From contig SCTD01000532.1 of assembly GCA_004299215.1 (NCBI GenBank), positions 1 through 7,519 on the forward strand: a stretch of DNA of 7,519 nucleotides. The letters are read 5' to 3'. Position numbers and translations under genes: made by a program. This document shows, piece by piece, positions 1-5,223 of the stretch. The notes beneath the pieces were generated by a model that saw only the letters and a list, made by a program, of their open reading frames with translations, had not been told where the DNA came from and did no database searches. This DNA comes from Frankiales bacterium (lineage in GTDB: Bacteria > Actinomycetota > Actinomycetes > Mycobacteriales > SCTD01). Every line of letters begins with the position of its first letter. Positions within the stretch are counted from its first letter, which is position 1.

Positions 1-16
1 TCGCTGGTCCTGTCAC

Positions 17-45
17 GCGTCGACGGCGCGGTGCGCCGACGGCGC
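17..45. other. Strong GC hairpin at left edge
   Basis: Arms 17-29 and 33-45 form twelve pairs, one of them T-G, with a single A-A mismatch (23/39) and a GGT triloop. No T-tract follows on either strand. It could be a terminator for whatever lies left of the window or the base of a divergent control region. The rest of 1-90 shows no supportable gene. A minus-strand GTG at 14-16 could open a gene leaving the window, but only five codons are visible. Confidence 0.35.
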
Positions 46-78
46 ATGCTGCCAGCGTCGTGCGCAGGGCCGTGATGG

Positions 79-84
79 CACACT
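79..84 (+). promoter_or_regulatory. -10-like element for the leaderless Cys ORF
   Basis: CACACT ends 6 nt before the GTG at 91, so transcription would begin at or next to the start codon. The same hexamer with similar spacing stands before the PAP2 gene on the other strand. No convincing -35 element is visible. Confidence 0.35.
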
Positions 85-90
85 GGAGCC

Positions 91-183
91 GTGACCACCG
101 AGATCCGCGGCAGCCAGGCGATCTGCCGCTGCTTGCTGTCGGTGTCGCTCACCGCCGTCGACGACTGCCTCTGTCGGCTCTGA
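91..183 (+). CDS. Candidate leaderless cysteine-rich leader peptide (30 aa)
   Basis: A GTG-started ORF of 30 codons ending in TGA encodes a peptide with two Cys-X-Cys motifs: ICRC at residues 11-14 and CLC at 26-28, so four of thirty residues are Cys. The only purine-rich stretch upstream (GGAG, 85-88) is 2 nt from the start, too close for a ribosome site. A -10-like hexamer lies 6 nt upstream, so translation would be leaderless. Known background: mycobacteria use leaderless polycysteine short ORFs as cysteine-responsive attenuators of downstream sulfur genes, and many actinobacteria have short Cys-containing leader peptides before sulfur genes. Here the only co-directional ORF downstream is the 34-residue ORF 65 nt away, with thioredoxin converging beyond. 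The attenuator role is inference; a chance ORF is possible in such GC-rich DNA. Confidence 0.45.
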   Translation: MTTEIRGSQAICRCLLSVSLTAVDDCLCRL

Positions 184-248
184 CCTCCCGGCCGGTCCCC
201 TGCGACCGCCTCAGGCCAGACGTCCCGACGCCTCGACGGAGCTCCGCC

Positions 249-353
249 ATGACCGCACCTGCTCGCACCCGCCTGCTCGACCGCATCTGCGCGCGCCTGG
301 GCGGGTGGTGCGACCTCCTGCGCGGCGCGCACGCCGCACGCATCCCGTTCTGA
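249..353 (+). CDS. Small basic hypothetical protein (34 aa)
   Basis: An ATG ORF of 34 residues is preceded by GGAG at 238-241 with 7-nt spacing, a proper Shine-Dalgarno arrangement. The product begins MTAPARTRLLDR and ends AARIPF. It has six Arg against two Asp, Cys at 14 and 21 and Trp at 20, and residues 7-30 could form an amphipathic basic helix. I do not recognise a named family and see no signal peptide or membrane segment. It ends 3 bp before the stop codon of the convergent thioredoxin gene. It lies 65 nt downstream of the Cys-rich leader ORF and is the only gene in the window that ORF could control in cis. The ribosome site overlaps the palindrome CGGAGCTCCG (237-246), which might take part in masking it. 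Whether it is a real product is uncertain. Confidence 0.45.
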   Translation: MTAPARTRLLDRICARLGGWCDLLRGAHAARIPF

Positions 354-356
354 GGG

Positions 357-713
357 CTACGCGGCGCCGCTCTGCGCGCGCACGGCGTCCATGTCCAGGG
401 CGCGCACCTGCGCGACGAGGTCGGCCAGGGCCGGTGCCGGCAGCGCTCCCGGCTGGGCGAAGACGATGGTCCGGTCGCGGATGGCGACCAGGGTCGGGAT
501 CGACCGGATCTCGAAGGCGGCCGCGAGCTCGCGCTGTGCCTCCGTGTCGACCTTGCCGAAGGTGATGTCCGGGTTCGCCGCGGCAGCCGCCTCGAACACC
601 GGCGCGAAGGAGCGGCACGGGCCGCACCAGGCGGCCCAGAAGTCGAGCAGCACGATGCCCTCGCTGACGGTCTGGTCGAAGCTCTCCGCGGTCACGTCGA
701 TGGTCGTGCTCAT
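357..713 (-). CDS. trxA: Thioredoxin
   Basis: This is a 118-residue cytoplasmic thioredoxin-fold protein that reduces protein disulfides through a dithiol exchange cycle. The active site WCGPC (residues 29-33, Cys30 and Cys33) follows the usual beta strand VLLDFWA, and the cis-proline lies in SIPTL (Pro73). One domain spans nearly the whole protein, and the length matches the family. I place the start at 713 because AGGAGG (719-724) sits 5 nt upstream. The in-frame ATG at 743 lies inside a palindromic operator and would only add ten non-conserved residues. That operator (736-749) suggests control by a CsoR/CstR-type repressor. The zinc-ribbon gene is upstream on the same strand, and a small ORF converges downstream with a 3-bp gap. 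The fold and activity are secure. Which thioredoxin paralogue it is, and its electron donor, cannot be seen. Confidence 0.95.
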   Translation of the reverse strand: MSTTIDVTAESFDQTVSEGIVLLDFWAAWCGPCRSFAPVFEAAAAANPDITFGKVDTEAQRELAAAFEIRSIPTLVAIRDRTIVFAQPGALPAPALADLVAQVRALDMDAVRAQSGAA

Positions 714-735
714 ACCTGCCTCCTGTGCTGTGAAG

Positions 736-749
736 TACCCCATGGGGTA
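736..749. promoter_or_regulatory. CsoR/CstR-type operator palindrome
   Basis: TACCCCATGGGGTA is a perfect 14-bp inverted repeat 23 bp upstream of the thioredoxin start and 12 bp beyond its ribosome site, where it would cover the transcription start region. The form TACCCC...GGGGTA is characteristic of DNA sites bound by the CsoR/CstR (DUF156) family, which sense Cu(I) or persulfides. The repressor gene is not in this window, so the inducer is not determined. A gene for sulfur redox chemistry next door makes a persulfide sensor plausible. Confidence 0.65.
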
Positions 750-779
750 TGCAGCGCGGACGAGAGGAACGGGATTCCC

Positions 780-1022
780 TCAGCGCTCGGCGGCCGGCTT
801 CCTGCGTGCCCGGGCCGGCGCGGGGGTGACGACGAAGTCCGGGTTCCCCGCTGTGAGGCGCAGGACCTCCTCCCGCGGGACAGGCTGCCCGTCGGCGGTC
901 CAGGTCCGCGTCTGGCAGCGGGTGCACGACAGCAGCGAGAGCCGCCGGCCGGCCTTGGTCGTCATGCCGAGCTCGACGACGCTGCTGTGCCCGCAGCCCG
1001 AGCACGCGGTGGTCTGTGGCAT
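780..1022 (-). CDS. Small zinc-ribbon protein (80 aa)
   Basis: The protein has two CxxC knuckles, C7-S-G-C10 and C33-T-R-C36, about 22 residues apart, the typical ligand set of a single zinc ribbon. The tail is basic and Pro/Ala-rich (PAPARARRKPAAER), possibly for nucleic-acid contact. GAGGAG (1028-1033) precedes the ATG by 5 nt, so the start is secure. It lies upstream of thioredoxin on the same strand, but the operator in the 66-bp gap suggests the two genes can be controlled separately. A CRP/GlxR-like palindrome is centred about 48 bp upstream of its own start. The family has no function that I can name. A zinc-bound regulator or a redox-labile zinc store are both possible, neither shown by sequence. 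I am confident it is coding because of the Cys pattern, ribosome site and codon bias. Confidence 0.85.
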   Translation of the reverse strand: MPQTTACSGCGHSSVVELGMTTKAGRRLSLLSCTRCQTRTWTADGQPVPREEVLRLTAGNPDFVVTPAPARARRKPAAER

Positions 1023-1063
1023 CTCGTCTCCTCGGCGCCGGCGAAGCCCTGCACTCCTCCCCG

Positions 1064-1077
1064 GTGACGGGCGTCAC
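1064..1077. promoter_or_regulatory. CRP/GlxR-like palindrome
   Basis: GTGACGGGCGTCAC is a perfect inverted repeat that keeps the GTGA-N6-TCAC core recognised by CRP/GlxR-type cAMP receptor proteins. The outermost T and A of the consensus are G here (1063, 1078). It lies in the 80-bp gap between the PAP2 stop and the zinc-ribbon start, 41 bp upstream of the latter. It could instead be a short transcription-terminating hairpin of the PAP2 gene. Confidence 0.4.
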
Positions 1078-1102
1078 GAACCCTTTGTCCGGATGTGTCC
1101 GC

Positions 1103-1873
1103 TCAGGACGGCTCGGCCAGCGCCCCGCGACGCGACCGTACGGCCGTCCGCCGGGGCGCGAGCGCTGCCAGCGCCGCGAACGCGAGCACCAGGGCGGCGC
1201 CGGCCACGGCGTCGAGCAGGTAGTGGTTGCCGGTCGCGACCACGATGAGCGTCACGAGGATCGGGTAGCCGACGCCCACGACCCGCACCGTGCGGCTCCG
1301 CGCCAGGACCGCGAGCACCACCCCGCACCACACCGCCCAGCCGACGTGCATGGACGGCAGCGCGGCGTACTGGTTGGTCAGCGAGCCCAGCCCGCGCGGG
1401 GCGCTCGCCTCCGTGCCCCACCAGCCCCACTGCGCCGTGAGCGCCAGCACGTCGGGGTAGGCGTCCGGGAGCAGTCGCGGCGGCGCCGTCGGGATCCAGA
1501 AGTAGCACACGAGCGCGACACCGGTGGCGGCGAAGAGCACCAGCCGGGCTGCGCGGTACTGGTCCGGACGCCGGCAGTAGAGCCACACGAGGACGGCGGG
1601 CGTGACCGTGTAGTGGAGCGCGGCGTACAGGTAGCCGGCCAGCACGCTGAGCGTCGTCGACGCCACCAGCCAGTCGACGAGGGCGCGCTCGACGTCCAGC
1701 CCGATGGCGCGCTCGGCCTCGAGGAGCATCTCGCCGTGCGCGATCGCGACGGCCGGATCGGCGTCCACCAGCGTCCGGGACAGCGAGTAGCCGGCGTAGA
1801 GCGCCGCGATGAGCGCCACCTCGGTCCAGGCCCCCGGGCGCCGCCCCGTGCGGGCTCGGGGGATCGGCGCCAT
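1103..1873 (-). CDS. PAP2-superfamily integral membrane phosphatase (256 aa)
   Basis: This is a polytopic inner-membrane protein with hydrophobic segments around residues 17-31, 69-98, 111-127, 178-191, 201-214 and 222-239. The phosphatase signature is complete. PTAPPR (128-133) precedes the catalytic region, PSMH (173-176) carries the proton-donating His176, and GNHYLLD (215-221) carries the nucleophile His217 with Asp221. The N-terminal stretch GEMLLEAERAIGLD resembles the PAP2_3/inositol-phosphorylceramide-synthase-like branch common in actinobacteria, so the substrate is likely a lipid phosphate or lipid-linked phosphodiester; I cannot specify it. No Shine-Dalgarno precedes the ATG. A TCGACG / 17 bp / CACACT promoter ends 7 nt before it, so a leaderless mRNA is likely. 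It follows the CDF gene on the same strand after a 48-bp gap but seems to have its own promoter. Confidence 0.92.
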   Translation of the reverse strand: MAPIPRARTGRRPGAWTEVALIAALYAGYSLSRTLVDADPAVAIAHGEMLLEAERAIGLDVERALVDWLVASTTLSVLAGYLYAALHYTVTPAVLVWLYCRRPDQYRAARLVLFAATGVALVCYFWIPTAPPRLLPDAYPDVLALTAQWGWWGTEASAPRGLGSLTNQYAALPSMHVGWAVWCGVVLAVLARSRTVRVVGVGYPILVTLIVVATGNHYLLDAVAGAALVLAFAALAALAPRRTAVRSRRGALAEPS

Positions 1874-1880
1874 GGCGGGG

Positions 1881-1909
1881 AGTGTGCAGGACGACCGGCG
1901 ATCCGTCGA
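1881..1909 (-). promoter_or_regulatory. Promoter for leaderless PAP2 mRNA
   Basis: On the minus strand, TCGACG (1904-1909; four of six matches to TTGACA) and CACACT (1881-1886) are separated by exactly 17 bp. The hexamer ends 7 nt before the ATG. With no ribosome site present, initiation at or beside the A of ATG fits best. Confidence 0.5.
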
Positions 1910-1921
1910 CGCATCTCGATG

Positions 1922-2836
1922 TCATCGCGCGTCGTCGGGCACCTCGCAGTGGAGCGTCTCGGACGCCGCATGCCCAGCCGGCTCGAGCTGCAGCGTGGAG
2001 TGCTCGACGTCGAAGTGGCCGCGCAGGCACTCGCCCAGCCGCTCGAGCACGGGACCGTTGCCGAGCGCCAGGACGGCCTGGTCCACGACCACGTGGGCCG
2101 ACAGGACGGGGAGCCCGGAGGTGATGGTCCAGGCGTGCAGGTCGTGCACGTCGAGCACGCCGTCCTCGGCCAGCAGGTGGTCGCGCACGTGCTCCAGGTC
2201 GACCCCCTTCGGGGTCGCCTCGAGCAGCACGTCCACGGCCTCGCGCAGCAGGTGCAGCGCGCGCGGGACCACCGCGACGGCGATGCCGATGGCCACCACG
2301 GCGTCGGCCCTGTCGAAGCCGGTCAGCGCGATGACCAGGGCGGCGCCGACGACGGCGACCGAGCCGAGCAGGTCGGCCAGCACCTCGAGGTAGGCGCCGC
2401 GGACGTTGAGGTTGTCCCGGTCCGCTCCGGACAGCACCAGCAGGGACACCGCGTTCGCGGCCAGACCGACCAGCGCGACGGCCAGCATCGTGCCGGTCTC
2501 CACCTCGCGCGGCGAGTCCAGCCGGCGGACGGCCGCGACCAGCACCCAGCCGGTCACCGCGAGCAGCAGGGACGCGTTCACCGCGGCCGCCAGGACCTCG
2601 AGCCGCTGCCATCCGAACGTGCGGCGGGGCGTCGGCGGCCGACCGGCCATCGTGGCCGCGAACAGCGCCAGCCCGACTCCCGCGGCGTCGCCGCCCACGT
2701 GCGCGGCGTCGGCCAGCAGGGCGACGCTGCCGGACAGCAGGCCGCCGACGACCTCCAGCACCAGCACGACCAGCGCCAGGCCCAGCGCGACGCCCAGCCG
2801 CCCACGAGAGCGTCCGGTGCTGTGGTCGTGGCCCAT
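1922..2836 (-). CDS. Cation diffusion facilitator, CzcD/ZitB-like (304 aa)
   Basis: This is an inner-membrane antiporter of the CDF family that expels divalent metal (Zn, possibly Co or Cd) in exchange for protons. Six transmembrane segments fall roughly at 13-31, 36-60, 79-101, 115-135, 150-171 and 178-192, followed by the cytoplasmic dimerisation domain (about 207-288, including HDLHAWTITSG). The transport site shows H46xxxD50 in TM2 and E151xxxD155 in TM5. The usual TM5 partner is His or Asp, so Glu151 is a variation seen at family level in actinobacteria as I recall. A short histidine tag begins the protein (MGHDH), and more His residues lie in the tail. GGGAGG (2843-2848) lies 6 nt before the ATG, so the start is secure. 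The 43-bp gap upstream holds a possible -10 and a small palindrome. Substrate metal cannot be fixed from sequence. Confidence 0.95.
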   Translation of the reverse strand: MGHDHSTGRSRGRLGVALGLALVVLVLEVVGGLLSGSVALLADAAHVGGDAAGVGLALFAATMAGRPPTPRRTFGWQRLEVLAAAVNASLLLAVTGWVLVAAVRRLDSPREVETGTMLAVALVGLAANAVSLLVLSGADRDNLNVRGAYLEVLADLLGSVAVVGAALVIALTGFDRADAVVAIGIAVAVVPRALHLLREAVDVLLEATPKGVDLEHVRDHLLAEDGVLDVHDLHAWTITSGLPVLSAHVVVDQAVLALGNGPVLERLGECLRGHFDVEHSTLQLEPAGHAASETLHCEVPDDAR

Positions 2837-2858
2837 CCGCGTCCTCCCTGCCGGGGCA

Positions 2859-2872
2859 GACGCTAGGGCGTC
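2859..2872. promoter_or_regulatory. Short palindrome overlapping a possible CDF -10
   Basis: GACGC-TAGG-GCGTC is a perfect 5-bp inverted repeat in the 43-bp gap before the CDF gene. Read on the minus strand it contains TAGCGT (2860-2865), a TANNNT-type -10 about 24 bp from the ATG. It could be an operator, a weak hairpin after the DUF4230 stop, or chance. Confidence 0.25.
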
Positions 2873-2879
2873 GGAGCGG

Positions 2880-3563
2880 CTACAGGCCCGCGTCGGCGTC
2901 GAAGCGGACCTCGACGTCGGTGTAGCCGAGCGATCGGGCGAGCCCGGTCAGCATCGCGCGGGTGTTCGCCTCGGCGGTCGCCCGCAGGTCGCTCCCGGCC
3001 GCCGCGGCGTCGAGCTTGTCCTCCGCCAGCGCGGCGACCTCGCGCTCGCCGGTCGGGTTGTCGCTGAAGAGGCCTCCGACCCGGTCCAGCAGCCCGCGGT
3101 CCCGGGACAGCACGCGGCTCTCGGCGAGGTCCACGTCCGCCTCGTCGAGGCGGGCCGGGGGCAGCGTGAAGACGACCGACCGGCCGTCGTCCGACACGTC
3201 GACGGCCGCGCCGTCGAGGCCGGTGAAGTCGACGACCGCGTCGACGCTGCCGGTCGCGAGGAACGTGGTCCGCTCGCCGCTGAGCAGGGAGGGCACCCAG
3301 CGGGTGTCCTTCTCGAGGTCCACCACGACCTGGAAGCTGCCGGTCGCGGCGTGGTACTCCTCGAGGTCGGCGAGCGAGGTGAGCAGCGGCGTCGCGCTGC
3401 GGTCCACCGTCTCGCTGCCGAACGGCAGTCCGGGCCAGTCCAGCCCGCGCAGCAGGAGCGCCCCGAGCAGCCCGGCGACCACCAGCAGGAGGACCGGGAC
3501 GGCGCGCGATCGGGCGGCGCGCGGCGTTCCGCGCACGGGTCGGTCGAGCAGCGAGGAGGCCAT
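2880..3563 (-). CDS. DUF4230 membrane-anchored protein (227 aa)
   Basis: A basic cytoplasmic N-terminus (residues 1-21) is followed by one transmembrane helix (about 22-38) and an extracytoplasmic domain of about 185 residues. The pattern matches DUF4230 proteins as I know them: a strand such as SFQVVVDLEKDTRWVPSLLSGERTTFLATGSVDAVVDF, then a helical C-terminal part ending in YTDVEVRFD. No catalytic motif or lipobox is visible, and the family has no established function. I start at the ATG at 3563 because it opens just before the basic segment and helix. The ribosome site is poor (GAGACGGGC). The frame stays open further upstream but would run back over the LLM gene. It follows that gene with a 44-bp gap that contains the small inverted repeat GCGCC-CTC-GGCGC (3579-3591). 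Confidence 0.85.
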   Translation of the reverse strand: MASSLLDRPVRGTPRAARSRAVPVLLLVVAGLLGALLLRGLDWPGLPFGSETVDRSATPLLTSLADLEEYHAATGSFQVVVDLEKDTRWVPSLLSGERTTFLATGSVDAVVDFTGLDGAAVDVSDDGRSVVFTLPPARLDEADVDLAESRVLSRDRGLLDRVGGLFSDNPTGEREVAALAEDKLDAAAAGSDLRATAEANTRAMLTGLARSLGYTDVEVRFDADAGL

Positions 3564-3578
3564 GCCCGTCTCAACGGC

Positions 3579-3591
3579 GCGCCCTCGGCGC
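3579..3591. terminator. Weak hairpin between LLM and DUF4230 genes
   Basis: GCGCC-CTC-GGCGC gives a 5-bp GC stem with a triloop, 17 bp after the LLM oxidoreductase stop on the minus strand. There is no T-tract and the stem is short, so partial termination at most. Confidence 0.2.
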
Positions 3592-3607
3592 TGCTTCCCG
3601 TACGCCC

Positions 3608-4621
3608 TCAGGCGACGGCACGCCAGGCGTCGGCGAGGGCGACCAGGCTGGCCGTACGCCGACCGCGGTCCAGGCTCGGCGTCACCGCCACCACCTCGTC
3701 GGCCTGCGCCGCCTCCTTCAGCTCGAGCAGCCGCACCGCGACGTCCTTCGGAGCGCCCACGACCATCCGGCCCTCGTCCCGGCGCCGCTCGGCGAAGTCG
3801 ACCGACCGCGCCAGCTCGGTGACCTGCTCCGGCCGCAGCGGCTCCCGCACCCCGCGGCTGAGGTTGCGCATCGTCAGCGCCCACGCCGCCTCGAACTCCG
3901 TGACCGAGTCGTCGTCCTCGCTGGCGAAGGTCAGCACCGAGATCGCGGAGTACGGCGCGTCCCCCTCCTGCCTCGGCCGGAAGTCGCGGCGGTAGTCGCG
4001 CAGCGCCGGCACCGCGAGCTCCGGGCTCATGTGGTGGGCGAAGACCGCGCTCAGCCCGTTCACCGCGGCGAACCGCGGCCCGTAGCCGCTCGAGCCCAGC
4101 ACGAACAGATCCGGCCGCTCGTCGACGACCGGCGCGGCCACGAGGGGGGAGTACGGGTGACCCTCCGGGAAGCCGTCGCCGAGGAAGGCGAGCAGCTCGG
4201 CGACCTGCGTCGGGAACTCCTCGGCCGGATCCACCCGCAGGCCGCGCCGCAGCACGTGGGCGGTGAGCGGGTCCGTGCCGGGAGCCCGTCCCAGGGCCAG
4301 GTCGATGCGGCCGGGGTGCATGGCCAGCAGGGTGCGGAAGGTCTCCGCGACCTTGAAGGCGGCGTGGTTCGGCAGCATGATCCCGGCCGCGCCGACGCGG
4401 ATCGTCGACGTGGCCCCCGCGACGTGCGCGGTCAGCAGCTCAGGGGCGCTGCAGGCGAGGCTGCGCATGTTGTGGTGCTCGGAGACCCAGTAGCGGCGGT
4501 AGCCGGCCGCCTCCACCGCCTGGGCGATCCCCACCGCTCCGCGCAGCGCGGCGGAGGCCGACTCGCCGTGCTCGATGCCCACGAAGTCGAGCAGAGCCAG
4601 GGGAAGGGGAGAGGTGCTCAC
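3608..4621 (-). CDS. LLM-class flavin-dependent oxidoreductase (337 aa)
   Basis: This is a single-domain, soluble, luciferase-like monooxygenase of the (beta/alpha)8 fold that uses reduced flavin (FMNH2) from a separate reductase. Family markers are YRRYWVSEHHN (41-51), GRIDLALGRAPGTD (104-117), VLGSSGYGPRFAA (174-186) and VVGAPKDVAVRL (287-298). The first two place it in the alkanal-monooxygenase-alpha/YhbW-like branch, not the F420-dependent one; I am moderately sure of that. Length is typical. The start is GTG at 4621. AGGGG abuts it directly with no spacing, so there is no usable ribosome site, but the N-terminus LPLALLDF aligns with the conserved first strand. The 135-bp gap to HU must carry divergent promoters. 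The organic substrate cannot be inferred, and no dedicated pathway partner is adjacent. Confidence 0.93.
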   Translation of the reverse strand: MSTSPLPLALLDFVGIEHGESASAALRGAVGIAQAVEAAGYRRYWVSEHHNMRSLACSAPELLTAHVAGATSTIRVGAAGIMLPNHAAFKVAETFRTLLAMHPGRIDLALGRAPGTDPLTAHVLRRGLRVDPAEEFPTQVAELLAFLGDGFPEGHPYSPLVAAPVVDERPDLFVLGSSGYGPRFAAVNGLSAVFAHHMSPELAVPALRDYRRDFRPRQEGDAPYSAISVLTFASEDDDSVTEFEAAWALTMRNLSRGVREPLRPEQVTELARSVDFAERRRDEGRMVVGAPKDVAVRLLELKEAAQADEVVAVTPSLDRGRRTASLVALADAWRAVA

Positions 4622-4717
4622 CCCTGAGCCAACACCGGGGGATCGCCGTCATTCCGGGCCCTGGGCGCGTCGCGGTGCCCCGTCCGGCGCGACGTGCGCG
4701 ACACTGGAGGCAAGTGA

Positions 4718-4736
4718 ACCGGCATCCCCCGCCGGT
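4718..4736 (+). promoter_or_regulatory. Hairpin in HU 5' leader
   Basis: ACCGGC (4718-4723) and GCCGGT (4731-4736) form a perfect 6-bp stem with a 7-nt loop, ending 8 nt before the HU ribosome site. A hexamer GACACT (4700-4705) could be a -10, which would put this stem at the very 5' end of the mRNA. It may stabilise the message or tune translation. No further evidence. Confidence 0.25.
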
Positions 4737-4744
4737 CCCGACAA

Positions 4745-4750
4745 GAGGAG
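4745..4750 (+). promoter_or_regulatory. Ribosome site that fixes the HU CTG start
   Basis: GAGGAG lies 6 nt upstream of CTG at 4757. It is the only good Shine-Dalgarno in the leader and is correctly spaced for that codon. The first GTG in the same frame (4802) has no such site. Confidence 0.7.
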
Positions 4751-4756
4751 CACCCC

Positions 4757-5038
4757 CTGAACCGCAACGAGCTCGTCACCGCCGTCGCCGAGGCCTCCGG
4801 CGTGTCCAGCAAGGACGTGGACGCCACGCTGAAGGCCTTCCAGCAGGTCGTCTCCGACACCGTCGCCAAGGGCGACGAGAAGATCACCATCCCGGGCTTC
4901 CTGGCGTTCGAGCAGGTCGACCGGGCCGCTCGCGAGGGTCGCAACCCGGCCACCGGCGAGACCATCCAGATCGCTGCCAGCAAGGCCGTCAAGGTCACCG
5001 CCGGCTCGGCGCTGAAGAACGCCGCCGCAGGCAAGTAG
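4757..5038 (+). CDS. hup: HU-family DNA-binding protein, apparent CTG start (93 aa)
   Basis: This is a nucleoid-associated dimeric protein that bends DNA without strong sequence preference. The N-terminal helices (NRNELVTAVAEASGVS, residues 2-17) and core GDEKITIPGFLAFE (39-52) match HU. The arm AAREGRNPATGE (57-68) carries Pro64, the residue that intercalates between base pairs, and the protein ends at the canonical 90-odd residues, without the lysine/alanine tail of HupS or mycobacterial HU. The conserved N-terminus forces initiation at CTG 4757. No ATG, GTG or TTG lies between the upstream in-frame stop (4715-4717) and this codon, and GAGGAG is 6 nt upstream. Starting at GTG 4802 would delete the first helix. 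Initiation at CTG is usually weak, which is odd for an abundant protein. A strong terminator follows. Confidence 0.93.
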   Translation: MNRNELVTAVAEASGVSSKDVDATLKAFQQVVSDTVAKGDEKITIPGFLAFEQVDRAAREGRNPATGETIQIAASKAVKVTAGSALKNAAAGK

Positions 5039-5049
5039 CACCGCCCGCC

Positions 5050-5081
5050 CCGCCCCGTCGCAGCCCGCTGCGGCGGGGCGG
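5050..5081 (+). terminator. HU terminator hairpin
   Basis: A 14-bp GC-rich stem (5050-5063 with 5068-5081, one T-G pair) encloses the tetraloop CCCG, 11 bp after the HU stop. There is no T-tract, which is common for actinobacterial terminators. It separates HU from the DUF7455 gene. Confidence 0.8.
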
Positions 5082-5223
5082 AGTCACGTCCGGGTGCGGA
5101 ACTGCCTGCCCGGATGGGCGTTTCGTCCCGAGAAGTGGCACGAAGTGACCAGGTCGCAAGCCTCACGCCGAGTGGGAGGCGTGTCGATGGGTACTCACGG
5201 GCCACCAACGGGAGGACACGACC

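Noticed and set aside
60..353. 97-codon plus-strand ORF
   Set aside because: No ribosome site or family at its start; only its last 34 codons, from the ATG at 249 with its own ribosome site, look real.
714..743. N-terminal extension of thioredoxin from the ATG at 743
   Set aside because: That ATG is the centre of the operator palindrome and has no ribosome site, while AGGAGG is well placed for the ATG at 713.
1074..2612. 512-codon minus-strand ORF
   Set aside because: Arg/Ala/Gly-rich shadow in another frame of PAP2 and CDF, with no domain.
1016..2866. 616-codon plus-strand ORF
   Set aside because: Composition (Arg, Gln, Gly, His, Val repeats) is typical of an antisense frame in GC-rich DNA. 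It lies opposite PAP2 and CDF, both with clear family motifs.
2406..3995. 529-codon plus-strand ORF
   Set aside because: Ser/Thr/Arg-rich antisense shadow of CDF, DUF4230 and the LLM oxidoreductase.
357..4621. One operon of all six minus-strand genes
   Set aside because: Several gaps carry their own promoter-like or operator-like elements (before PAP2, zinc ribbon, trx), and the products share no pathway.
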